This document shows, in pieces, positions 31,689-39,845 of a stretch of 43,165 bases of DNA. Each line of letters opens with the position of its first letter. The stretch's first letter is position 1. The notes below the pieces were generated by a model, which saw nothing but the letters and a program-made list of their open reading frames with translations, ran no database searches and was not told the origin of the DNA. Source of the stretch: Candidatus Gastranaerophilales bacterium (GTDB lineage Bacteria > Cyanobacteriota > Vampirovibrionia > Gastranaerophilales > Gastranaerophilaceae); contig CALVEI010000012.1 in the NCBI GenBank assembly GCA_944326515.1, forward strand, positions 1 to 43,165. Reading direction: 5' to 3'. Made by a program: the position numbers and the translations under genes.

Positions 31689-34082
31689 TTAATTTGTTTG
31701 CCCAGTTTTAATAAGATTAATGTATTTATCTAAAGCACCGCCTTCGTTATCCCAGCTAAAGTCATTTTCCATAGCTGTTTTTTGCATTGCTTTAAATTTA
31801 TCGTGATTATTGTAATAAGTGTCAAGCCCTCTTTCAATCACATCACAGAAAGCGTCATAGTTGTTACTAAAGCCTCCACCATACAAGAGTTTTTTGTCTC
31901 CTGTTTCATCAAAAAATGCTTTAGTTCTAAAACCATCAACACCATCTTTAACAGTATTAACAAGACCACCTGTAGAAGTAGCAAGAGGCAATGCACCTTT
32001 GGCCATAGCTTCTAACTGAGTAAGACCGCAAGGCTCAAATACAGATGGAACCAAGAACATATCCGCTGCAGTAGCTACTAAATTTGTATTCAAGAAGCCA
32101 TTAACTAGAATTATTCTCTTACCAACATTCGGATAGTATTCTGTCATATAGTGCTTGAATTCTTTTAATTTATCGTATGAAGCTTTTTGAGAAATTGCAC
32201 CACCGATAATAAATACAGGTAATTTTTCTTCAGGAGTATTTTTATTGTGTTCTGCAAACTTCCACATAGCTTCTTTAAATATAGAATCCATACCTTTTTG
32301 TGGATCAACACGTCCAGAATATGCAATAACAGGTGTGTTGCTAAAATCATTTTCTTTTAATTCGGTTCTATCTGCCTCAAAAAGCATATATCTTCTTGAA
32401 TGAGAAGGATCTTCGTTATAACCAAGATACCTTTCTCTTTCAATAAGCTGTTTAAATACATTCATAATAGTATTTTTGTTTTGAACTTTTACATCAAGAG
32501 ATTTTGAATCGTAAGCTTTTAACTTAGTATCTTTAAAATCAATTTTTGGAGCATTAGCGTCTGACAAAGTCATATCTTTTTTAGTTGCATCCCATAATGA
32601 TTTCATATTTTTATCTGTTGGCTCAATCAATGATTTAGAATATCCGTTAGTAATTGGTGTTAATGTATGTCCAGGCCCATAGAAACGAGCTTTCATAAGA
32701 TCCATCATACCTCTTGCTTTTTCATTAGAATGAACGAGTTCTTGAGCATAGTATTCAGAAACAGGTACAACTCTGTCAACAAGTGACATACCAGTTTTTG
32801 CAGAGTTGAAATTTGTATAGCGCATCAAAGCACTCTTATCTTCATCAAATGCTTCATTCCAGCTTTTTGAATTAGGAATTATATCTACACCATAAGCGCC
32901 AAACAACGTACCGAAAATATTTTTTCTTGCCCAATCATTTCCATCTGTCGCACCTTGGTGCTCACAGTTGTGAGCAATGTAGATAGTTGGTGTTTCATCA
33001 AAATATCTTCCTGTTTCCTTAGATATTACACCTGTATCAGCTTCAGCATTAGCTGTATAGTGCATCATAGCAGCCAATGAACCTGCATGCCAGTCATTTA
33101 ACAAGACAGTGTTCGGCGCATCTATACCTTTAAAGTCTCCTTCTTTAATGCTCTTCATAAGTTCATAAACACCTTTTGAAAAATAAGCCATTCTGTATAC
33201 TGGATCAGCAAATTCAGTATTTGCGTATGGGGTATTATTGTTAGTTGCTTTTGCATCTTTATCAAGAATATTAAAGAACTGATTAAATGTTGTGAATTGT
33301 CCGTTTGCATCATCACCATATTCAGGAACTTCTAAGAAGATATATTTTGTTGGTTTTGGTTTATCAGACATCAACTCAGTAGTAAATATTCTCACATCCA
33401 TATCTTTCAAACGAGTGTTGTGAGGAGGACCAAAATACATAGGTACGTTAATTTTACCTTCATATTTAACTTCTCTTTGTTTTTCACCTTTTTTACCGTA
33501 GTGATAAATATATTTGTTATCTTTTTCGTTATACTCTAATCTGTATTCTTTACCATTGACATACATTGGAGTAACTACAGACATAAAATTCTTTGAATCT
33601 TTATTGAATTTTTTATTGAAACTATTAGGTAAATCTGCTGCAACTTTTCCTAAACCACCGTCTGACTTAAATTCATCAGTTTCAGCTGTCACCATCCAAG
33701 CATTAATATTTTCAATTTTAGGCCAAGGACGTGTACCATTAATTCTTGTTGAAGCTTCATTGTAAATCTTGCTCTTAGCATAATCTGATAATGTAGGAGC
33801 AAATGTATCAACATCAAAATCTTGACCATAAGGTTTTACCAAAGTTTGTGTCATTGGAATAACCGGAACAAATTCTTTATTATCAGCGCCATGTCGTGTT
33901 GGAGCATAACCAAAAGAAACTATAGACTTATTTTGATTAGCCATTAAAGCAAGAAAATTTTCCAACAACTGTGGATTAGAAGCATCCAATTGCGCTGTTT
34001 GATTAGTTTTTTGTTTGTCGTTTTTAGAGTGCAACTGCACTTGACCTAACTTAGGTGTTAACACTTTTTGAATAGTTGCCAT
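31689..34082 (-). CDS. glgA: Starch/glycogen synthase (GT5) with extended N terminus and insertions
   Basis: It is predicted to transfer glucose from ADP-glucose (or UDP-glucose) to growing alpha-1,4-glucan. WMVTAETDEFKSDGGLGKVA (about 129-148) is the N-terminal donor-binding motif; here it reads KSDGGL where GlgA normally has KTGGL. VPSVFEPCGLTQLEAMAKGA followed by STGGL is the catalytic GT5 C-terminal signature, and AYSGRVDPQKG opens the second Rossmann domain. Typical GlgA is about 480 residues; this protein has 797, with about 125 residues ahead of the catalytic fold and large insertions within it. The N-terminal region contains VSFGYAP (55-61) and is otherwise Gln/Asn-rich. AGGA precedes the ATG. 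It is a single gene, with no other glycogen genes beside it. Confidence 0.88.
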   Translation of the reverse strand: MATIQKVLTPKLGQVQLHSKNDKQKTNQTAQLDASNPQLLENFLALMANQNKSIVSFGYAPTRHGADNKEFVPVIPMTQTLVKPYGQDFDVDTFAPTLSDYAKSKIYNEASTRINGTRPWPKIENINAWMVTAETDEFKSDGGLGKVAADLPNSFNKKFNKDSKNFMSVVTPMYVNGKEYRLEYNEKDNKYIYHYGKKGEKQREVKYEGKINVPMYFGPPHNTRLKDMDVRIFTTELMSDKPKPTKYIFLEVPEYGDDANGQFTTFNQFFNILDKDAKATNNNTPYANTEFADPVYRMAYFSKGVYELMKSIKEGDFKGIDAPNTVLLNDWHAGSLAAMMHYTANAEADTGVISKETGRYFDETPTIYIAHNCEHQGATDGNDWARKNIFGTLFGAYGVDIIPNSKSWNEAFDEDKSALMRYTNFNSAKTGMSLVDRVVPVSEYYAQELVHSNEKARGMMDLMKARFYGPGHTLTPITNGYSKSLIEPTDKNMKSLWDATKKDMTLSDANAPKIDFKDTKLKAYDSKSLDVKVQNKNTIMNVFKQLIERERYLGYNEDPSHSRRYMLFEADRTELKENDFSNTPVIAYSGRVDPQKGMDSIFKEAMWKFAEHNKNTPEEKLPVFIIGGAISQKASYDKLKEFKHYMTEYYPNVGKRIILVNGFLNTNLVATAADMFLVPSVFEPCGLTQLEAMAKGALPLATSTGGLVNTVKDGVDGFRTKAFFDETGDKKLLYGGGFSNNYDAFCDVIERGLDTYYNNHDKFKAMQKTAMENDFSWDNEGGALDKYINLIKTGQTN

Positions 34083-34219
34083 TTTTTCATTCCTAATTTA
34101 TATATATTCTCTCAGTAATTGTTTTAATACTCCTAAAAATATTTTTTGTTAGCTTAAATCAGAAAACTAAATAAAAGTTACAATTTTTAATAATGTGTTA
34201 ACTATGATAATATAAGTCT
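34083..34219. promoter_or_regulatory. Divergent region between the starch synthase and SulP genes
   Basis: This 137-bp AT-rich spacer must hold both promoters. No pair of boxes is convincing. The SulP ATG has no Shine-Dalgarno sequence. On the minus strand AGGA precedes the synthase start. Confidence 0.35.
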
Positions 34220-35839
34220 ATGACTTTGGCAGAAACTTTACAAAACAAAATAAAAATTTTAACTGGAGATATTTTTGGAGGGATAAATTCTGCAATTATA
34301 ACACTTCCTCAAGCTTTGGCCTTTGGTGTAGCAACAGGTTTTGGTGCCGGAGCTGGTATATGGGGTGCAATCATTTTATGTTTTGTTGCAGGGATGCTTG
34401 GTCCAAGAATACCAATTATATCAGGGACTACAGGCCCTGTCGCTATCGTCGTTGCATCAATGATGCTGGCTCTAAACAACAATATACAAGCAGCAGTAAC
34501 TGTACTATTAACAGCAGCGTTACTACAGTTATTAGCGTCATTAACAAACCTGCCAAATATGGTTAAATATGTGCCATATCCTGTAATATCAGGATTTATG
34601 AATGGAGTTGGAATAATAATTATAATTCTTCAATTAAATCCTTTAATTGGTCATAAAGCGATGCCTTCTACTATAGCAACAATTACAAATATAAATGAAA
34701 GCATACATTCTCTGAACCATTCTGCTTTATTTATTGGCTTAATAACCCTTGCTATAGTCTTTTTAACACCGAAAGTAATAAATAAAATTGTGCCATCACA
34801 AATAATTGCTCTAATTTTTTGTACTTGGCTTTCTCTTAAACTGGGATTGAATGTAGAAAAAATTAACGAAATTTCTGTTTCTTTCCCAACACTTGTTGCT
34901 CCATATTTTGACTTAAGCCACGTAATAGAATACCTTCCATATGCATTTACAATCGCAATAGTTTTTTCAGCAGAAAGTATGTTGACTGGGCTTGTAACAG
35001 ATTCTTTAACAAAAACAAGACATAACCCAAAATTACTTTTAGCTGCACAAGGAATCGGAAATATGATATGCTCACTAACCGGTTCGCTGGGTGGTACTGC
35101 AGCAACAATGAGGACAGTTGCAGCAATTAATGCAGGAGCAACAACCAAAATTTGTGCAATTATAAATCCATTACTTTTAATAGTTTTATTATTTAAATGT
35201 TCAAATTTTGTAGCAGAAATACCTTTAGCTGTACTAGCAGGTATTTTAATAAAGATAGGCTATGACATTATTGATGTAAAACTACTAAAAGTTTTAAAGT
35301 ATGCACCTAAAGATGATTTGTATGTTTTATTTTTAGTGTTTCTGCTAACTGTATTTTACAACTTGATTTTTGCGGTAGGAGCTGGCATAACGCTATCTGC
35401 GTTGTTATATGCTAAAAGAGTTGCAGATAAAGCAAAACTTGTACATAAATCAGTCTATGACAAAGACATAATGGATATGGAAAAACATCTTGAAGAAGAT
35501 TATAAACACAAAATCAGAGTTGTGCACATTAGCGGACAATTTTTCTTTGGTTCAGCTACACAGCTTATTTCAAAATTTGAAGATATGCTCGGTACTCAAT
35601 ATTTGATTTTAAACTACGAAGCAGATGACTTGTTAGATATATCAGCAATATTTGCATTGGAAGATATCATACTAAGACTTCAATCACAAGAGGTTGAAAT
35701 AATACTTGTTATAAAAAGTGAAAATGTATTAAAACAACTGCAAGACCACAAAATAGTCGCTCAAATAGGAGAAAAGCAAGTATTCTTTACAGAGCTTATG
35801 GCAATTGATTACGCTAAAGATCAGCTAAAAAATCTATAA
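34220..35839 (+). CDS. SulP-family anion transporter with C-terminal STAS domain
   Basis: This 539-residue inner-membrane protein probably moves sulfate, bicarbonate or another anion. INSAIITLPQALAFGVATG near residues 22-40 is the SulP first-helix motif and IPIISGTTGPVAIVV (about 64-78) is the ISGPTG-like motif. About 10-14 hydrophobic segments run to about residue 405. Residues about 430-535 form a STAS domain with RVVHISGQFFFG and LLDISAIFALEDI. The substrate cannot be assigned; in cyanobacterial relatives SulP members include bicarbonate transporters. No Shine-Dalgarno sequence is seen. The last 26 bases overlap the convergent lipoate-enzyme gene. Confidence 0.92.
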   Translation: MTLAETLQNKIKILTGDIFGGINSAIITLPQALAFGVATGFGAGAGIWGAIILCFVAGMLGPRIPIISGTTGPVAIVVASMMLALNNNIQAAVTVLLTAALLQLLASLTNLPNMVKYVPYPVISGFMNGVGIIIIILQLNPLIGHKAMPSTIATITNINESIHSLNHSALFIGLITLAIVFLTPKVINKIVPSQIIALIFCTWLSLKLGLNVEKINEISVSFPTLVAPYFDLSHVIEYLPYAFTIAIVFSAESMLTGLVTDSLTKTRHNPKLLLAAQGIGNMICSLTGSLGGTAATMRTVAAINAGATTKICAIINPLLLIVLLFKCSNFVAEIPLAVLAGILIKIGYDIIDVKLLKVLKYAPKDDLYVLFLVFLLTVFYNLIFAVGAGITLSALLYAKRVADKAKLVHKSVYDKDIMDMEKHLEEDYKHKIRVVHISGQFFFGSATQLISKFEDMLGTQYLILNYEADDLLDISAIFALEDIILRLQSQEVEIILVIKSENVLKQLQDHKIVAQIGEKQVFFTELMAIDYAKDQLKNL

Positions 35840-36518
35840 AATCAATATCAAAATATTGTTCAAATCCCATTTTTAGCGCGCAACAAAGCTGCATATAATC
35901 AACATCAGACAAAATATCTCTTAAAAGACATATCTTTTCATTACAAGGTTTTTCTCCAAATATATTTTCAATTGTTGATTCATTGTAATCGAACATTATA
36001 GAGCCATGTTGTAAAATATATCCTTGAGAACGAAATTGCGCAGAACCAACAATTTTTCTAGTTTTGTAACTTAAATCAGCACCAGTAGAGAGCGACATAC
36101 AGTATTCAAATTTTGTTTTTGCTTTCGTTTCTGTGGGAAAATCTACATCAAGACCTAAAGATTTAAATCCATATGCTAAAGCAGAAGATATTTCTTTATA
36201 TGATTCAATAACAGTATCACCGTGCTTTAAAAAAGATGTAGGACATACAAAAGAATAAGTCAGCTCATTGTCATGTAATAAAGCACGACCACCGGTAAGT
36301 CTTCTAACAATATCTATATTATTATCCTTGCAAAATTGCTTGTTTAAATGTTCATCACTTTGATTTCTACCTAAAGAAACACAAGAAGGCTTCCACCCAT
36401 AAAATCTTAAAACAGGTAAATTTAAATTATTTTTGATAGCATAGTTTAATATTTTTTCATCCATATCCATATTGTATTCACCAGTATTAACAGAATATGG
36501 AATAAAAAACCCTTGCAT
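35814..36518 (-). CDS. Octanoyl/lipoyl transferase, LipM-like
   Basis: It acts in lipoate assembly on GcvH or E2 lipoyl domains. In the 234-residue protein, RRLTGGRALLHDNELTYSF (72-90) is the RRxTGGxAxxH motif of the biotin/lipoate protein ligase fold. EYCMSLSTGADLSYKTRKIVG (from 138) places Cys140 where LipM-type octanoyltransferases have their catalytic Cys. Lys155 in RKIVGSAQ is the conserved acyl-contact Lys, and LQHGSIMFD follows. The length fits LipM rather than the two-domain LplA ligase, so octanoyl transfer from acyl carrier protein is the likelier reaction. AAAGGTGG precedes the ATG. It is the last gene of the five-gene operon starting at 39614, and its 3' end overlaps the SulP gene. 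Confidence 0.85.
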   Translation of the reverse strand: MQGFFIPYSVNTGEYNMDMDEKILNYAIKNNLNLPVLRFYGWKPSCVSLGRNQSDEHLNKQFCKDNNIDIVRRLTGGRALLHDNELTYSFVCPTSFLKHGDTVIESYKEISSALAYGFKSLGLDVDFPTETKAKTKFEYCMSLSTGADLSYKTRKIVGSAQFRSQGYILQHGSIMFDYNESTIENIFGEKPCNEKICLLRDILSDVDYMQLCCALKMGFEQYFDIDFIDFLADL

Positions 36519-36543
36519 ATGACCACCTTTATAAAGTAAAAAA

Positions 36544-37428
36544 CTACAAATCCAATATTTTTTTTATTGCTGCAGGTATACAATCAATCAAATCAGTTGA
36601 AAGAACACTGTACTGAGTTAATGTTTCAGAAGCTATTTCACCACAAAGGCCGTGCATATAAACTCCAAGTATAGCGGCTTCTTTTATCCCAAGCCCTTGA
36701 GCTAACAAACCTGATATTATTCCTGTCAATACATCACCACTGCCTGCTTTGGCTAAAGCAGAGTTTCCACTGGTATTTATAAAGACTTCTTTTTCTTGCG
36801 TAGCAACAACTGTATTATGACCTTTCAGAATAACAACACAATTAAATTTATCTACAGCCATAAGTGCATATCTGATTCTGTCATGTTGTATATCATCTAA
36901 TGAAACACCAAGAAGTCTAGATAACTCCATAGGATGAGGCGTAATCACTGTATTTTTAGGTAAAAAAGAAATATTAAGAGCAGAAATAATATTCAAAGCA
37001 TCAGCGTCTAAAACAACCTTCTTATCAGTATTACATAAGCTGTGAATTAATTTAAGAATAAAATTACTAACAGCAGGCAATGTTGACAAACCTGGTCCGA
37101 TAGAAATTGTGTTGTATTGTTCCAAAATACCTGCAATCTGTTCAATTGCTGACTCATCAATACACTTATTTCCACAAGAGTTTAAAGGAAATAGAGTAAC
37201 ACATGGAGAAAGACTAACCATATTGTTAATAACAGGCTCAATTGAAGCCAGAGTAACAAGCCCTGCACCAACTTTTAACGGAGAAACAGAAGCTAAAAAG
37301 GCTGCCCCTTGATAAAATAAAGAACCAGCAATATTTAAAACTTTACCGTAAGTTCCCTTATTAGAAAGATCAGAACGTAAAGGCATATAATCCTTTACAA
37401 ATTCTTTAGTTATAAGAGTATGTTCCAT
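36544..37428 (-). CDS. nnrD: ADP-dependent NAD(P)HX dehydratase
   Basis: It repairs hydrated NADH and NADPH (NAD(P)HX) by dehydration, using ADP in bacterial enzymes. The 294-residue protein is the ribokinase-like YjeF C-terminal domain only. The N-terminal epimerase (NnrE) domain found in fused bacterial enzymes is absent and no nnrE gene is visible nearby. NKGTYGKVLNIAGS (23-36), VVLDADALNI (138-147), ITPHPMELSRLLG (162-174) and AGSGDVLTG (228-236, Asp232 catalytic) are the family motifs. Its ATG follows the TrmL stop directly, with GGAG seven bases ahead, so translation is probably coupled. Confidence 0.92.
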   Translation of the reverse strand: MEHTLITKEFVKDYMPLRSDLSNKGTYGKVLNIAGSLFYQGAAFLASVSPLKVGAGLVTLASIEPVINNMVSLSPCVTLFPLNSCGNKCIDESAIEQIAGILEQYNTISIGPGLSTLPAVSNFILKLIHSLCNTDKKVVLDADALNIISALNISFLPKNTVITPHPMELSRLLGVSLDDIQHDRIRYALMAVDKFNCVVILKGHNTVVATQEKEVFINTSGNSALAKAGSGDVLTGIISGLLAQGLGIKEAAILGVYMHGLCGEIASETLTQYSVLSTDLIDCIPAAIKKILDL

Positions 37429-37893
37429 TTAAACTCCGATTTGTCTTAGTGCTTCATAGACAACTATCGCAACAGAGTTTGATAAATTCAAGCTCCTTTG
37501 ACCGTCTTGCATGGGTATAGTTAAAGCAGTACTTTCTTTTTCTTTAAGCAAATCTTCAGGAAGTCCTCTTGTTTCAGGCCCAAAGACAAGAAAATCACCA
37601 TCTTTAAATTTAACATCTGTATAAAGATTTTTTGTCTTTGTAGTCAGATAGTAAAAAGTACTTTGAGGAAACTTTTCCCATAAATCTTCAAGATGTTCTA
37701 TTCTTTGTATGTTAACGGAATCCCAATAATCAAGCCCTGCTCTTTTTAAGTGTCTACTGTCAATCGAAAACCCAAGTTTACCAATTAAATATACGTCACT
37801 ATTAGTGCAAGCGGCAAGTCTTACAATATTACCTGTATTTTGAGGTATTTCCGGTTCATACAGAACGATATTAAGCTTCGTCTTTATTTTCAT
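37429..37893 (-). CDS. trmL: tRNA (cytidine/uridine-34-2'-O)-methyltransferase TrmL
   Basis: This SPOUT-fold enzyme methylates the ribose of the wobble base in certain leucine tRNAs, using S-adenosylmethionine. At 154 residues it has the standard length. The three SPOUT motifs are visible: PEIPQNTGNIVRLAA (14-28), LVFGPETRGLP and IPMQDGQRSLNLSNSVAIV. Its start overlaps the end of the upstream phosphatidyltransferase gene by 23 bases and there is no other Met near the N terminus. Coupling to upstream translation is likely because the local ribosome-binding site is weak. Confidence 0.93.
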   Translation of the reverse strand: MKIKTKLNIVLYEPEIPQNTGNIVRLAACTNSDVYLIGKLGFSIDSRHLKRAGLDYWDSVNIQRIEHLEDLWEKFPQSTFYYLTTKTKNLYTDVKFKDGDFLVFGPETRGLPEDLLKEKESTALTIPMQDGQRSLNLSNSVAIVVYEALRQIGV

Positions 37894-38575
37894 CTTTAGG
37901 TTTTTCCGCAGGTGTTTCTACAAAAAATCTTTTACTTTCAATAAGAACAGGCAAGCCTCTCAATACGCAGAATATAACAGCTGCATATACACAGAAGTGA
38001 GCAAACGGACAAATCATTATACAAATATCATGAAAATGACTCCAAGCAGCAGTTGCCTGAGCTGATAAAGCAGGGTCTTCACCTTGAAGGAACAAATTCA
38101 TAGTAGCAAATGGGAAGTTGCACAAAATCATTAGAGCAAAAGCAAGGGCTTTAGTTACAGCATATGAACCTCTTGAAAAATTAGACGCTACTAAAAAATG
38201 TCCTAATTTAGTTTTCATCATAGTTGTTTGACCAAAAGCTGTATAACCTTGCTCAAGAGCGATACTTCTAACACCGTCAGTTAAAATACCTCTTGTTACA
38301 ACAATTAAGGGGATCCATACAGGAATCCAGCCTAAAACAGCAAATACAATCCAATAAATATTTTCTACAACTCTATCACCAAGAATATCGAGAACCGCAC
38401 CAAATTTAGAGCTTTCATTTAATAATCTAGCAACAAAGCCATCCAAACCGTCAAACCAAATTGCAATTACAGTCAAAATAAAAGCTGTAATATATGACGC
38501 AGGTGTTTGATAGAACAAAAGACATATTGCGATAAATGCAATAATCATTCTTAAAATTGTAATCATATTAGCCAT
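37871..38575 (-). CDS. CDP-alcohol phosphatidyltransferase family enzyme (PgsA-like)
   Basis: This inner-membrane enzyme transfers a phosphatidyl group from CDP-diacylglycerol to an alcohol. FDGLDGFVARLLNESSKFGA (41-60) continues to VLDILGD (61-67). Together they give the complete catalytic motif DxxDGxxAR-x8-GxxxDxxxD (Asp42, Asp45, Asp63, Asp67). The 234-residue length and several membrane helices fit. The family includes phosphatidylglycerol-phosphate and phosphatidylinositol-type synthases; the acceptor is not clear here, and PgsA-like is a best guess. The C-terminal 20 residues are charged and polar. GAGGAG before the ATG is strong. It lies 28 bases downstream of the oxidoreductase. Confidence 0.88.
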   Translation of the reverse strand: MANMITILRMIIAFIAICLLFYQTPASYITAFILTVIAIWFDGLDGFVARLLNESSKFGAVLDILGDRVVENIYWIVFAVLGWIPVWIPLIVVTRGILTDGVRSIALEQGYTAFGQTTMMKTKLGHFLVASNFSRGSYAVTKALAFALMILCNFPFATMNLFLQGEDPALSAQATAAWSHFHDICIMICPFAHFCVYAAVIFCVLRGLPVLIESKRFFVETPAEKPKDENKDEA

Positions 38576-38603
38576 CTTAAATACTCCTCGTTTTTCTCAA
38601 TAG

Positions 38604-39614
38604 TTATTGTTTACTTCTAGATGATGCAAAGTTGTGTTGGTTCAAAAGCTTTAATTTATCGCCCAACATCATTTTTTCAGCATCTTCAAGAATTTTTACT
38701 ACAAAATATCCGTTTTCTCCGTCACTTCTGGCTTTTTTGCCATTTTCAATACATTTAACAAAATGTTCGCATTCAAGTTTTAACGGTTCAATTTCAATAT
38801 AATCAAGTGAAATATTGCTTCCTGAGTTAGGTTTGTCATTTTTAAATACCTGAAGTTTATTTTCCTTCAAAGTATCATCAAACATAGCAGAACCTTTAGT
38901 TCCTCTTAACATGAGATTAACTCTTTTTTGAGGATGAATCCAACTGTCAGAAATATGAGCAATACAACCTGACTCATATTCAATCTCAATATGAGTAATA
39001 TCCATAATCTCATTACCTTCAGAGCTTACACCCATAGCAGAGATAACTTGAGCAGGTTCTTCACCTAAAATGTAGCTGACCATAGAAACATCATGCGGAG
39101 CTAAGTCCCACATAACACTTCTGTCATTTTTAAAATAATTTATATTTAATCTATCAGATTGAACATATTTAATTTCGCCAAGTTCACCTGATTCAACAAT
39201 CATCTTAAGTCTGTTTACAGCAGGATGGTATAAAAGCAAATGTCCGACCATTAAAACAAGATTTTTAGATTCAGCAATTTCTTTTAACTGCAATGCTTCT
39301 TCACTGGCTGTTGCAATAGGTTTTTCAACATAAACGTGTTTGCCTGCTTCTAATGCCATTTTTACAAGCTTAAAGTGTGTGTGACTAGGAGTTGCAATAA
39401 CAACCGCGTTAATGTCTTTGTTATTTAACACCTCATTAAAATCAGGTGTAGTGTAAATTTCAGGATAATCAGCGTTAACTTTTTTTCTGTTTTCTTCATC
39501 CATATCACAAACGGTATGAAGATAGTTAAGATTGTAAAAATTTCTAACTAAATTTTTGCCCCAAATACCCGCTCCTAATACGGCTACTTTTGTGGATGGT
39601 TTATCAAAACTCAT
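38604..39614 (-). CDS. Gfo/Idh/MocA family NAD(P)-dependent oxidoreductase
   Basis: It is a 336-residue sugar dehydrogenase-type enzyme. The N-terminal Rossmann motif GAGIWG is at 14-19, VIATPSHTH at 72-80 and the catalytic-site EKP at 97-99 (HVYVEKPIA). WDLAPHDVSM in the second domain supplies the conserved His/Asp. Relatives include UDP-N-acetyl-hexosamine 3-dehydrogenases of surface-glycan pathways, but sequence alone does not fix the substrate. AGGGGA before the ATG is a strong ribosome-binding site. It is the first gene of a five-gene operon; its neighbours are lipid, tRNA, cofactor-repair and lipoate genes, so context does not point to one pathway. Confidence 0.88.
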   Translation of the reverse strand: MSFDKPSTKVAVLGAGIWGKNLVRNFYNLNYLHTVCDMDEENRKKVNADYPEIYTTPDFNEVLNNKDINAVVIATPSHTHFKLVKMALEAGKHVYVEKPIATASEEALQLKEIAESKNLVLMVGHLLLYHPAVNRLKMIVESGELGEIKYVQSDRLNINYFKNDRSVMWDLAPHDVSMVSYILGEEPAQVISAMGVSSEGNEIMDITHIEIEYESGCIAHISDSWIHPQKRVNLMLRGTKGSAMFDDTLKENKLQVFKNDKPNSGSNISLDYIEIEPLKLECEHFVKCIENGKKARSDGENGYFVVKILEDAEKMMLGDKLKLLNQHNFASSRSKQ

Positions 39615-39649
39615 TTATAATCCCCTACTTCAAACTATTCAATTAACTA

Positions 39650-39679
39650 ATTATATCAACGGAGAAAGCAAAAAATCAA
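39650..39679 (-). promoter_or_regulatory. Promoter of the 39614-35814 operon
   Basis: On the minus strand TTGATT (plus coordinates 39674-39679) and TATAAT (39650-39655) are 18 bases apart, and TGA just ahead of the -10 makes it an extended TGnTATAAT. Transcription would start about 29 bases before the ATG at 39614. Confidence 0.6.
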
Positions 39680-39790
39680 ATTAATATTATGTAAAGGTAA
39701 TATTTTTTTATTAAATCATGTAAAGAAATGATAAGCAATCTGCAAAAACGTGTTTAAGAACTAATAAAAATGGGAACTATAAAAATAGGT

Positions 39791-39845
39791 TATAATTTTT
39801 GGTTAGTTTGGCCGAAAAAACTTGAAAATATAAAAGGGTATTAAT
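39791..39845 (+). promoter_or_regulatory. Candidate -10 and ribosome-binding site for the Pmp-like gene
   Basis: A perfect TATAAT lies at 39791-39796 with no clear -35 ahead. AAAAGGG just before the ATG at 39846 is a good ribosome-binding site. The rest of the 231-bp spacer has no gene. Confidence 0.4.
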
